A stretch of 64,000 nucleotides of DNA. Source: Argopecten irradians. Lineage: Eukaryota > Mollusca > Bivalvia > Pectinida > Pectinidae. The position numbers and the translations under genes were made by a program. This document shows positions 1 through 12,400 of the stretch, piece by piece. The notes below the pieces were generated by a model that was not told where the DNA came from, searched no databases, and saw only the letters and a program-made list of their open reading frames with translations. The DNA lies in assembly GCF_041381155.1 (NCBI RefSeq), contig NC_091142.1:22716362-22780361 (forward strand), read 5' to 3'. The first letter of the stretch is position 1; each line of letters begins with the position of its first letter.

Positions 1-65
1 TCAAAATCAAAAATGCTGATTTATCGCAAAATGTGGAGTTTTGATCCCCAAAACCATAACTCCAT

Positions 66-150
66 CACACACAAACATACACACCCTTACACACAAGAAA
101 GAGAGAAAGAGAGAGAGAGAGATAGAAAACAAAAACGACGAAAAAGGGAA
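66..150. repeat. Simple-sequence tract (CACA then GAGA)
   Basis: A CACACA-rich stretch runs into GAGAGAGAGAGAGA near the left edge of the window. Confidence 0.8.
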
Positions 151-1783
151 AGAAATAGCCGGCTATATGGTACATTAAAAACTGATAAATTATAATTTTT
201 GGATTCATTAACTGATGATATATTTCAATATTGATGTATGAAATAAGTTCTTAATAAAATATGCTTTACCTCAGTGACGTCACATTTTTGTTATTTCTTC
301 TCAGTGTGGAATGAATCAGTGGTTCTTCAGACTTGGACGGCCAGCGGGCCATGGTGATCTTTTGATTATACTTCTTCTCACTGATAAAATACAAATTAAT
401 AACATTCTAAAAGAATCACAAGAACCCCAGGATAGTTCACATACCATGCTTTATCAGCGAGTTATCTCCCCTCACCATGTACGCCACACGCTTGTCAGTT
501 ACATATGGAGAACGCCTTCTGGAAATGACTATAACTAGTGATGCTGCAGATTTGTTTAATGCCGTGATAAGGAATGTTCGCAATCTCCTCTTCTATACTC
601 ATTCGTAAATTGTGTATAATCTTGGTTTTGTTTATACATAATGACATTAATAACACAGATGTAAATAACACGCACTATAAGAACTAAACGTTGGTTTATC
701 ATTTTATATTGATAAATTGAAATACACGTAATGAAATATATGTTTTAATAGTCTATGCTTCGATTCATTGGTAAAATATTGTTAAAATGAAACATGTTTT
801 CGGAGAAAGATAATAAACAGATTAATCAAATACTTAAGAATCCATCTTTAACCTAGTTCAAATCAAACATCAAGTCTGATTGTCACAACATGTTTGGTAG
901 TTACATGCTCCCTCAATGACATTAAGGCTTAAGTCACACATATAATGATTTAAAATTCAACTTACTTGCACGGCGGTTTACAATTCGGGCAGTGGGTAGA
1001 TAACGATTTTCGGTAAAACTTCTTGCATTGGCCAACATAAAGAGATGTAAATCATCAAATTTACTTTGAATTACATACACATGCAACTGAAATTATTTAA
1101 TTCATTATCAACCTCAAAATCATTATGTGATGTAAAATCATCTAAAAATGTTCTTATCAATATTAGTTGTATCTTCATTCAATTTGGTACATCCAAATTA
1201 TTTGGAAGAAATCGTATCTTATGTGCCAAACTGCTATATTAGCAAAACTGGAAGAGGTTATGATTATTCTAAAACCTTAAATTGGATAAAACGGTTCATG
1301 TTATACACCTTTCAACATGTATCGTAAAGATGTATCGTCAAGTATAATGGAGGATATGGAAATATAACACTTAAGTGTCATGTAAATAATATTGAATATT
1401 TTGGCAAATTATAAGCACTGCCCTACTTTAATAGATGGAATTAAAATCAAGTTAATCAACAATATGATATAATAGTGTGAGTCAGTGTTATAAGAAGCTA
1501 CTTTTGGTAAACGTCAAATAACTGAACCGCTCGAATTTTGAAACAATTGTCATTTATGTTAAAAGCATATGTTTGGCGTTAGTGCAATACAACATACCTC
1601 GAGAAGCGTCACAATTTCCACTACTATCTTCATGTTTACAGTTGTTCTCAACCAGGACGGATAAACAATCCTCCAAACACGCCTAAACAAATAAAGATAA
1701 GTAATAGCATTGTTATTGACTACGCATAGATTATCTATTAATGGAAATCAAAGTTACATTTCAGTTATGTCTTCAAGGCAAAT

Positions 1784-2124
1784 AATTCAATTTTGCTTGT
1801 TACGAGCATTTTCATTGGCTTAAAATTTAATTTATCAGTCCATAAAGGACAAAATGGCGTCGCCGTTTGTAATATCGCATCTGATTGGGTGAGATGACAG
1901 CGCAATGATTTCATAGACAAAAGAGTGATGAATATTGAAGCTATTATCTTTAGTTTATTGAATTATAAGGATTAATTTACATAGGTTTTTTATGTTATGG
2001 ATATATAACACAATTATCTGAGTGTATTCTCATCGTAAACCGCTTTGTGGTATAGTAGAGTACATTGAAATTTTTGTGTTATATCTCCATTTCATAAGAA
2101 ATCTCTTCAAGTTAACCCTTAAAT
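1784..2124. repeat. Interspersed repeat R1, copy 1 (MITE-like)
   Basis: It begins AATTCAATTTTGCTTGTTAC and matches 4576-4843 through TTTCATTGGCTTAAA, ATTTCATAGACAAAAGAG and TATAAGGATTAATTT. The ends are weakly inverted (AAGGATTAATTT against AAGTTAACCCTT). It lies in an intron of DEG/ENaC copy 1. Confidence 0.65.
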
Positions 2125-3723
2125 AATATCAATAAAAAGTGAATAAAAAAATATAGTATTTCCAATATATTTCTATGTTGTTATGAGTCATGAGTTTATA
2201 TTTGAATATTCATTATTAGCAATAAAGTTGGACACTGTTTCGAACTATCACATCTGGCATTGTCTGTTCCTGGTTGTCTGTTATATTCTGTCGGCACAAA
2301 AAAAATAAGATACTCATAAATTTTGTACACTTAAATCTTATATATGTAATAGATATTTGCAAGATGATTTGGACTAGCATTTATCTTGATGTGCCTGACA
2401 CATACAAACTATAAATCATCGTCAAACGTCATAGAAGCTGACTTATATAATCAAGACATAGTGATATTGGTGAGTTTGCAATCATGATAGTCTGACTAAA
2501 TTGCTTTTACGATGCCAGTCAATTGTAACAATTATGATGAAATATTTATGCACATTTTGCTTTAATACCGGGTATTCCATTTTATCACATTTTTTTAGTT
2601 TCCAAAGACTCACGTACAAAACGCCACTTCCAAATTAAAATATGACGGTTCTTAAACGACCATTGCTATTTAGACGTTTGTAATAATATGAAAATAATAC
2701 ATTTAACCTATGATTAGTTTCTCGATTAAAACAAAAACCTCAACTTCAATGAATGTACATGTACTCTCAATGTAACTATTTCAGGTTTATTTACCAGTGT
2801 CAATCCGATATGAATGTCAAAGCCTGCCGATAGTTTGATATCGTCACTGCTCTCCTCCAAGAAGATATTCTGATTGTCGCTGGGATATATTCGCGTGTTA
2901 ATCCCAACAGCCTCCGCAATAAACGGCACGAACTCGCCATGTTCCAAAAAAGCGTCAACTCAATTCCTGAAAAACAAGTTTTTAAGTGTATATGACTGCA
3001 TTGATACAAATAAAGGCATATTACTGATTTTACATCCGAGGGTGTCAATCGTTAATTTCAAAACAATGCAGTAAGTCAGTGCTACAAACATGCTTAATGC
3101 ATGTATGATAACATGTGTTAATTAAAATTCTATCAAAATATAATAGTGTATATACACCTGACAGTAATTGTGATGTACTACCAGTGGCCTATAGAGAGTT
3201 GTCAAATTCATACAATCATTAACTTTATCTGAATACGCTTAAGTATACGTAATGTAGATGATTGTGAATGTGTTTAACATATCTTTCAAGGAACCGTCTT
3301 GAATATCTTTTATATTCATGTTTCGTATGATGTTTCAGGTCCTAATTATAGCCAGTGTCATTTAAAGTCATAATGGGGCAAAGAAGACGGAGACAATTTT
3401 GAATACCAAGAAAAAACCCACCGCCCTACGCACATACATTGTACCTGACAACCGGCCCACGTCAGATTCAAATTAAAAACCCAGTAGTGTATGGGAAGTG
3501 GAAATATATATTTGAGACCTTAACCTCCCAGAACAATAATATTCCTCTCACGAGGATACCTGTCGTTAACATCTTACCTTGGTCTTGCCCTGCTTGGTAA
3601 ACTCGAGCATTTTCAGATTTAACTTCGAAACAGTTGATGTTACATACAATTGATCCTGTTGGGTTATATACTGTAAACTAAAACAAATCACAAAAATTAA
3701 CTGTTATTTATAGACAACATTTT

Positions 3724-3993
3724 AAAGGAGGGGTATCACTTTGGGCTGTTTTACGGCCACTCAGTGATAAGCAAAATATTTTTTGCATGAAAATACATTA
3801 GGGTCAGCTGCATATTGTATACTATTCAGAATATCCGAATATTAGAATAGAGATAACATTTTTTTTGCAGTTTTGCCAGTGAATATTGGGTTTGTGAAGT
3901 TCAGTTCAGAAAAAAATGATGAAAAATTCAAAATATAGGTCACAGTGACCTAGTTAAGCAGCCCAAAACGGCCCAAAGTGATACCAATCCTTT
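3724..3993. mobile_element. MITE with GGTATCACTTTGGGC termini
   Basis: AAAGGAGGGGTATCACTTTG at the left and CAAAGTGATACCAATCCTTT at the right form imperfect TIRs of about 28 bp; the core GGTATCACTTTGGGC is exact on both sides. The element is 270 bp, non-coding, and lies between two exons of DEG/ENaC copy 1. Confidence 0.75.
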
Positions 3994-4257
3994 GTTTTCT
4001 TGATTTGTATATAAATTATGATTTTTGTATTAATAGTTTATGCATAACGTAACTTGCAGCATAAACACAATCATTATTTACCGTTTGCTTTTTTTATATA
4101 TACTTTTGGAATAATTCCTCATACTTTACTTCCGGTTTTTCGCAAACAATGAATTCATATATCAAATTAATGATATGATATTATGTATGTTTCAACTGAT
4201 CATGATTGAATTCAATTTTCGATTATGCATTATATTAATGAGCTGATATAGTGGTGT

Positions 4258-4281
4258 TTTTATATATATATATATATATAA
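4258..4281. repeat. (TA)n microsatellite beside a splice donor
   Basis: A TATATA run abuts the GTACGT donor of the CRFQGEDC exon in DEG/ENaC copy 1. Confidence 0.85.
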
Positions 4282-4512
4282 CGTACCCCATTCGCTGACA
4301 ATCTTCACCCTGAAACCTACATTTTAGTATCATATTGTCGATGGAGTGAGTAAGTGTACTATTATCCGTGCCCCCTTTCCCAGACATCACAGTTTGGAGA
4401 CTCGCTCCGAACACACTTCTGGCGCTCGATAGGTCACCTTGGAATGCCAAAAAGAAAACCAACTATTTATAGGTAGCGATAATGTCCAATATAAGACAAG
4501 AAAAAAAAGGTA

Positions 4513-5040
4513 AGTCGTACATACCTATTTGACAAAATATTTGATTGTATGGGACTTTTGACGTTATGACTATATAATTCAATTTTGCTTGTTACGAGCA
4601 TTTTCATTGGCTTAAACATTTACTTTATCAGTCCATAAAGGGAAAAATGCCGTCGACGTTTGTGACGTTGCTTCTGCTTGGCTGAGATGACTGCGTAATG
4701 ATTTCATAGACAAAAGAGTCCCAAAATGAATTTTGAGTATTGAAGAGATTATCTTAAGTAAATTGAAGTATAAGGATTAATTTGAATAATTGTTTTATGT
4801 TATGGAGATATAACATAAAAAAATATTCAAGTTAATCCTTAGATACGCGAAAGATAGAAGTATTTTTATTATGATGCTGTTTAATATGTAAGAATGCTTA
4901 CAGTATAGCATAAATGTTAAATAGGACTTTTAATTTCCTCAGTATAGCAAAATGTGCTACCCTTATCCCCTTCTGTTTAAGAAAAATACACCATTTTAGG
5001 CGTTTGTGCCATATTCAACGCATTAATGAACATGTACGAG
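4513..5040. repeat. Interspersed repeat R2, interrupted copy
   Basis: Left piece TATTTGACAAAATATTTGAT and right piece TGCTACCCTTATCCCCTTCT align to the continuous copy at 6670-6945 (TAGTTGACAAAATATTGGAT, TGCTACCCCTACCCCTTAAT). R1 copy 2 separates them. Confidence 0.5.
4576..4843. repeat. Interspersed repeat R1, copy 2 (nested in R2)
   Basis: Same family as 1784-2124 but lacking the middle of the right half. It is inserted into an older repeat (R2) whose uninterrupted relative is at 6670-6945. Confidence 0.65.
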
Positions 5041-6669
5041 AATTAAACTGTGTAAATTTTAACATTTTGAGATCCGATCGGCAATATCCTATTTTGATTT
5101 GTCAAAAAGGCGAAAATAATTCCCTGGTGATTTAATTTACAGTCAGATTATCTGATCTGTGCTTTCGATCTCTGAATAGGTGATCATCGCTCTCAAGTTG
5201 ACATAATATCTATCAGGCTTGTCCGCCTTAATTCGACCAAACAGAAATCAGCAAAACAATCACAATCATATACCAAAATGCTATTGCTTTAAAAATAACC
5301 TAACTATATCAGATCATTAGCATACAGTCACTATACAATGCCGAATGCTCTTGACAACAATATCAATCTATATCACACCGACACGTTAGTATAAATACTA
5401 GGTAAGAGAAATATGCAGTGTGGTTGGCAATAGAAATGAAACGCTAAACTCTTAAAATCGATCAAAATTAGCTCTTGCGCTTACTTATGGAGTATGCTTT
5501 AGACGCGTTCCTTACAGCATCTGATATCTGAAATGGTATAATAGGTTGCAAAAAAAAGTTAATAAATTTCAAATAAACTAAATCTTACGTTGATGTGTAT
5601 CAATATTTATTAGAAAAATAGTATCTGAAGAATGAAAAATATCAGTCTAAATTCAATTACAGTAATTATAAAGTACATTTTTATTAGATCTCAGGTAGGT
5701 CTATACAAAATCGCGCCGCTTCGCATTCTACGTAAAAGCTGCGTCGCTTATTTTGAACTCCGGAATAGTTACCTATTTGTTCAACAAATAAAAATTGTCT
5801 ATACATGATAACGAATGCCTTGAATTTTTATATAAATCATACAAAAAAATGAAGTGAAAGTTAGATGATGTATATCTTATGTTTCTGAATGGATTTCAAA
5901 AATCGACAGTAACGTTTGTCACAGGACAAGTAAAGAACTTCTGAAAGGAATCTCCAATATTCCTAACATTACATAATTTTCTTGTTTTGGCGAGCAATCC
6001 CCACAGATGGTATATTTTAAACGCAAATATCTGAAAATATAAAACCAAGCTTATTTTCATTAGAAATTTATGAAACATCTACACACAAAATGCACGACGA
6101 AAACAAGTATAATAAAATGACATGGATTTTCCCAATCGTATGGAGCTACCTTATACATTTAAGTGCTACCTACAATGGTGGGTTTGCCAGGAGGGTCGAA
6201 TTCCGACAGACTGACTCCAACTTTGTTTTGTACAGCAAATAGAATGACCATTAATTCAGTGGTTGATTTTACGGCTGAATACGGAGCTGGGTTTAGATTG
6301 CAGAATCGAATGACGGGGAAAGCTGTTCATTGCGTACTTCCAAAGACGTTGTCATGAGACCTCTGAAAATGAGACAAAGAATACAAAAAAGAACACGAAA
6401 ATGAACAAGTAAAAAAAAAAAACGAAAACAAACATTTTTAGCGTCAGTTTGTTTGGGTTTTTTTTGCGAATTGTTATCAGCTGGAAATACGCGAAATTTA
6501 TTCGCACAAAAATATTAAGGATGTACTCCTCTGAGAAGGCAAAATTTTCTTGTATTAAACTTTTTTTTCTCATATAGATTTTTGGAAATAGGAGTTCATA
6601 CCATAAAAGAAAATGGAAGAAAAACATATGTCCGTTTGCTCGTTTTTGAGCTATTGTCACTCAAAGATA

Positions 6670-6945
6670 CCTAGTTGACAAAATATTGGATTTTACGGGA
6701 ATTTTGCCGTTTTGACCATATTCACACGAGATTAAAGCCACAATTTGTTAATGAGATGTTTGATATTTATGGATGTTTGTAGAATTCATTTTCCAGAAGT
6801 CTTCTTTAAAAATATACCAGTTTTGATTAATAAGACTTATATTTTTTTCTCAGAATGACGACATATGCTACCCCTACCCCTTAATTTTGAGCTACAAAAT
6901 TCACCATTTTCAGTCATTTTTGCCAGATTTAACCATGTATAGGGA
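6670..6945. repeat. Interspersed repeat R2, uninterrupted copy
   Basis: Diverged relative of 4513-5040 without the R1 insertion. It lies in intron 1 of DEG/ENaC copy 1. Classification unknown. Confidence 0.5.
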
Positions 6946-8524
6946 AAGTTTTGATATTAAATTTTTTGTTAATATTTTTCATATCAACAGGGATAGGGTT
7001 GTTCTTTCAAAATCAGACAGAATAATGGGGGGTCCGTGTGCTTACTTTTTTGTCCTATTTGAATATTTGTTACTTTTCAGTGTTTAGAGTAAAAAATTAA
7101 AGTGCTCAATTTACCATTCAATGTAAAAATAAAGTGACAAAAGCGTATCAGGTCACACATTAATGCTCAATATTTTAATTACCACGAACCCAGTAAAGAT
7201 TTACAGCAAAATTAGCTCGAAACAACTAAAAAAACTGACGCAGTGGTGATTTGAGTAAAAACAATTTCAGTAAAAAATGGTAAAACTTGGGCTCACCTCA
7301 AAGCGAAAAAAGACAAATGGGCCATTTCTTAAAATCCCTGTCTAAAAAAATCTACTAAAAATAGAAATGTAATTTTTGACAAAATTTGCAACTGGTACCT
7401 TGCTACAGATTTTATTTGAAAATATCATAAGTTCTTTGATCTATGTCGAAACGAGACTTCAAGGGAATTGAAACCTCAGAGGAATACATGTACATCCTTA
7501 AGTTAAATTGCAATAGACTAGTTGTTGGCGTTGGTTGGTCATTCCGTGTATCCAGGAATTTTTTTGAGGGTATAATTTTGCAGTACAATTATATGATCAC
7601 AGAAATATTATATATTTCATTTTTTTTTCGCCCAAAGTCATATCAATAGATTTTAAATTTGTCAAATTTTATTCTCTGAATATAATCTTTATTTAGAAAT
7701 ACACTGTTTTAATAATCTGTTTATCAACGTAAATAACAATGAACAAACTTTCTGATTTTTTCCCCATTTTATATTTTGATCACTCAGTTTAATTCTATTC
7801 TACCAATATAAAGAACGAAGGCTGGCGTAGTATCTACATTCAAGAACATCAATAATAATACAGTTCTTAAAAACCTTCAAACACAAAGAACAAGAAATTG
7901 TTATGTATCATTCGCATTGTTACTGTGTTTTTTTACACTGTGTCACATCCAAAGAAGTGGTAATATCTACAATTGTTCCCTGTTGTCTATATTTTCTTTA
8001 CTTGTATTTTTTCACATTACTCTGGAAAGGCAACAAACAAAACATAGAAGCATTAAAGAGTCAACATTTGAAGTATTTGAATCCGGCAAAACTGATATCT
8101 TATGTTTCCAAAACACAGCCAAAAGCTGCGTTTAGGACAGTACCCGAGCTATGATATCTTCTTACCCTTCGATTATCCCTGAATATAAAAGCCATTTTTT
8201 TTATATTTTGAAATGAATGTTTTGTAATTTTGATAGACCGTCGTCACGTGAACATGTGCACAATACTTTACATCAAATTACTCTCTTCCGTTTTCATCAC
8301 TATGGTATTTTTCACGTATATATACCGTGTACATCGGCGCGACTGAGTGTTTTTGAGTTTGTATACGCACGTGTGTGACCCTGATAGTGACATACTTCCG
8401 GCATATGTACATGTGTACATCGTTTCCCTTTCTGACATGAGAATTACACAGAAGATATGTTACTTGTATTTTATTTTATTCTTTTTGTTTTGTTTTTTGT
8501 GTTGTTTCGAATTCATATGCAGTC

Positions 8525-9075
8525 ATGGGTGTTATTAAAGCAGGGGTTCCTCAGGGTTCAGTACTTGGTCCTTTACTGTTTTTTTTTTATTTATATAAAC
8601 GATGTTTTTGACTATCTAAGTTCAGCTTTTTTGTCTTTTTGCTGACGATACATCACTTATGAGAGTATCGTCTTCTTGTATCGATGGAGAAACTACCTTT
8701 AACCATGACTTGGAATCGTTAAATACTTGATGTAAAATGTGGCTGGTAAATTTAAATCATGGCAAAACAGATTTTTTTTTCAAGTTCAAATGAGCTTGAC
8801 GGGATTCTGGAATTGAAGTAATTGTCATAGACATCTGGGGGCTACGTTCAATCCCAAAGGAAAATGGGTGACCATATAGAAAATTTAAAATATCTGTTTT
8901 GAAAAAGGTTAACGCTCTCCGAAAATCGAAATACTTGCTGAAACGAGATACACTGTTAAACATTCATAAAGCTTTCACTCTACCAGTATTGAAATATGCT
9001 TGTAAACTATGGGGTGGTTGCAGTGTGTTTGAATCCAATTTGTTAGAAAAAGCCCAATGGGCCATCTTCAGCATT
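8525..9075 (+). mobile_element. Non-LTR retrotransposon (LINE) reverse-transcriptase fragment, CR1/Jockey-like
   Basis: The plus strand reads VIKAGVPQGSVLGPLLF, INDVF, then ADDTSLMRV (the A-D-D catalytic motif), a WLVNLNHGKT block, and after frame changes the thumb region NALRKSKYLLKRDTLLNIHK followed by FTLPVLKYACKLWGG. This is the palm-to-thumb part of a LINE reverse transcriptase, truncated at both ends and broken by several stops and shifts. It sits antisense in intron 1 of DEG/ENaC copy 1. The clade is tentative. Confidence 0.82.
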
Positions 9076-9458
9076 CCAAATCACTATACATGAAATAAAA
9101 GTTACATATAAAGCGCCATCTGAAATTGTTAGCAATAATTGATATGGAAATAATCATCTCTAAAATATGTTTATATATAGTGTAAGATGTTACATGGCAA
9201 TATAAATATAAATATATGTAATAAATACATGTACAACATACAATACTCACGCGGTGTACTGACGATACAGAGTGTAAATCTGGTAACTAGTTATCCCGAT
9301 GCTGCCCAAAGTTGCAAAACACCAGAAAAGTTTCAGCATAACATATTTGGAATCTCCTAGCCGACCACACTCGTGTATGGTAGTGTAGCCGGCAAAATCT
9401 TTTATTGCCTCACTCACCATCATGTCCAGGTTTGATACGAATTCAAAAGCAATGTGAG

Positions 9459-12400
9459 CTGTTAGGAAGTATAATCCAAGATTGAGGTTGAAATTTCAGG
9501 TATATTGTTAACATTAACTTTACTTTACACTTAATCCAGCTCAAGTTTAAATTACAGTATGATTTCGTGTTACACTATTGTTTCATGTCACCAGTTCAAC
9601 TGTTTTTCACCTTCTGTCCGAGTCAATTGGATATCGACTACTGCAATGGATGCCTGTCTACGAAGATATCGATAAATCATTAAAATTTCTGAATAATGAA
9701 TATCTCATGAAAATAAGTTTTTGATGGATTCTAAGGCAAACTTTGACATGGGACATTTGCAATTGCCTGGTTCAATGGGCTAGCGCATACAATTGTGTTG
9801 TTGTATTTCCAATCAAGTGGAACGGAATATATTACGAAAAAGGAAAAAAGTTTGGTTTTCTTGTTTTGGTGTGCATTTCGAGGAATAGACATTTGTAAAA
9901 AGTGGTTAATACATGTGTAAGGAGCTAAATACTCCTAAACTTTTTATTGATGGCACTGCATTTCCTCTTGTATGAAATATGTTTTTAAGAACTGCTGTGA
10001 AAACCAGCAGACAGCATGCCTCTTTTCAAAATTTCTCCCGAAATTAATGATTTTTGGGATCAATCCCAAAATGTATATGGGTGTTTCTGCCAAAACCATT
10101 TTCGGGATCGATGCAAAAAATGTTTTCAGGGTCCAAATGTATTGCTGACAAAATGATTTTTGGGGATAATTGGAAAGTACAAGAATGAAAGGAATAGTAT
10201 CGAGAAGTTCAAGCACACAGAAATGCTTAATAGATTAGAAAGGAATGTGTCAAATAAAAAAGCACAACAAAACAAAAACAACAATTGCAAAAATGAATTT
10301 TCCTCGGGTATATAGAAATATTCAATTCCTCTGATTAGAGACGGTAAGCGTAAAATCCCCGGGAACGTAAAACTGTTTTGTTGGTGTTAAAATGACTATA
10401 CGCTATACATGTTTCTACCGCAATACGTCGTGTTATTCCACTCTCAGGCCATTATATATTTGTGTTGTGTGTTGGATAAACACTATTTTTTTCATTGTCA
10501 CGTCATTCAATATTGATAATTGTCTTTTGTTTAGTAGTATTATTTGCCATACGAGAACCCTGGGGTGGTCTCAGTAGAATCAATCCACCTAGACCGGACT
10601 TGAACTTGGTTACAATTGTTTAATGATAATTTAGGGGGAGGTATAAATATGTCCGAAGGTTCAAAGACCTATTGCAATCTAGATTAAAAAGACGTTCGGT
10701 GAATAGGTATGCATGGATTAGTTGTTAATAATTAAAATGATTTGTTATTTATACATTGTTTAAGCAATTTAAATATTTGAATAATAATTCATTTGTTTAT
10801 GGTGATATACCTATGCCTTATTAGCATACAATTTGTATGTCCGCAAAAAATAATATCTTATTTTGGCCTTCTTGTAGGTGATATCATTGTGGTAGAAACA
10901 GATTACACAACTTATTGGACTTGGAATTTGTTTCACACTCATAAGATATTTTTTAAAAGCTCGTGTAATTTGTTATTTAAAAATAAATAACTCACTCCTA
11001 TGAAATAAGTTCCATATCCAACAACCACTCGTTGTGTAACCACTAAATATATGACAGACTGGTGGTATATTTATCAATCATGGATCTAACTGAAGTCAAT
11101 GTGTTGTTATACTGCCCTAGTAGACTGCTTTGCAATATCGACTGAAGTGTGACATCAGAACAGGAATGCTGTCTCAGTGTTTCTATAAAAGGAAATTCCA
11201 AGTCAATATGCTTAATATATATATATCGCCCTGCACGCGACAATGTATTAGCCATTGGTAATAATGGATAATCCGAGCATATCTAATATAATATAATGAT
11301 GAATGTCATTTTCACAAACAAAAATTGCATGTTTACGGTTAAGTAAGATGCATTCAAGCCAACGCCACATGTCAAATAATCAAATAGATCTTTGCTTTAA
11401 ATTTGGTCACCATCCATAAGAAAGACAATCGATGTTAATACTGTTAAGTTCACCGTCAATTTGTCCATCTTAAGTAATACAGGACATTATTTTAATGGTT
11501 CCTCTACATACCATCTGTGTAATGTATTAAATGTCTTCAGGTGTACGAGTATCGATTTACACTTAATTGGTAGTAAATTTATGATTCGTCGTATGATTCG
11601 TGATTGTTCACACTGTAATTATTCCTTGATATATCGATTGTATGGTAAGACATCAAATAAACCCATAATTATTGTTTTATTTTAGTCTCTTATCAGTTAT
11701 CGTGATCAAAATTAAGACAACATTCTGAAAAAAAATATTTCTCATAATGTAACACATTTTTGTAAGCAATTATAATTGTTTGATTATCAAATACACTTTA
11801 ACATTTTTAAACACTCTTGTGTATAATATATATGAATATTTTTTTAATTTTCCTTATGGTTCTAGTGCTTCACCTTGCTATGCACACTTCATTCCATATA
11901 GATAGTTTGTAACTTTGAAGATGCTTATCCAAAGGAGTTTTATTACAATAGCTGATAACATTTCAATAGAGATCAATGATTGACACAGACTTTCTGACAG
12001 CCATGCTATATTTCGATAGTTTACACATTTAAATGAATCCAAGAATACGGATTCCGTTGGTGTCAATAACTAACATGCCATTCGATCATGGTTTTGTGTC
12101 CCACCGTGGCCAGTGATTGTTTATATATCCCGTTGATGTTTGTGTTGCTTCGTCAAATAATTTTGATCTAAATCTTTATATTTTATGAATTCCTTATAGT
12201 AAAACCAAGAATCAATGATTATTTAATGATTCATCATCAGGTATAGCCAATACGCCGCCTGTGAGCGTAGATAAATTGGCTACGGCTGAGCGACAAACAA
12301 ATCGTGTAGATATAAAAAAACCCATAATTTTAGTATTCTTTGAACCTTGTGTCCAAAAATTCATTTTTGTCAATATCAAATTATATCAAATGAGAGTATT

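Larger units (their letters stand above)
270..9458 (-). pseudogene. DEG/ENaC-family sodium channel gene, copy 1 (3' end off the left edge; decayed)
   Basis: Exons on the minus strand, 5' to 3': 9458-9251 (ATG at 9423; TM1 with FWCFATLGSIGITSYQIY), 6362-6170 (post-TM1 FCNLNPAPYS), 4441-4287 (CRFQGEDC), 3677-3578 (NCFEV), 2966-2795 (EFVPFIAEAVGI, then SAGFDIHIGL), about 2291-2220 (QPGTDNARC), 1682-1598 (ACLEDC), about 1035-966 (CPNCKPPC) and 380-270 (RWPS). This order matches the extracellular domain of DEG/ENaC channels, which are trimeric plasma-membrane sodium channels with two TM helices. The TM2 exon is outside the window. Lesions relative to copy 2: a frameshift in the 6170-6362 exon before AFPVIRF; a 1-bp loss in a T run in the 2795-2966 exon; AG lost at the acceptors near 2291 and 1035; GT lost at the donor near 2220; and the 4287/3677 junction phases disagree. 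The N-terminal gating motif His-Gly reads His-Glu (TTIHECGR). Probably a pseudogene; assembly error is less likely given this many lesions. Confidence 0.87.

Noticed and set aside
9944-10216. 90-codon open frame on the minus strand
   Set aside because: It comes from short repeated words such as TTTTGGGATC; no domain and no splice context.
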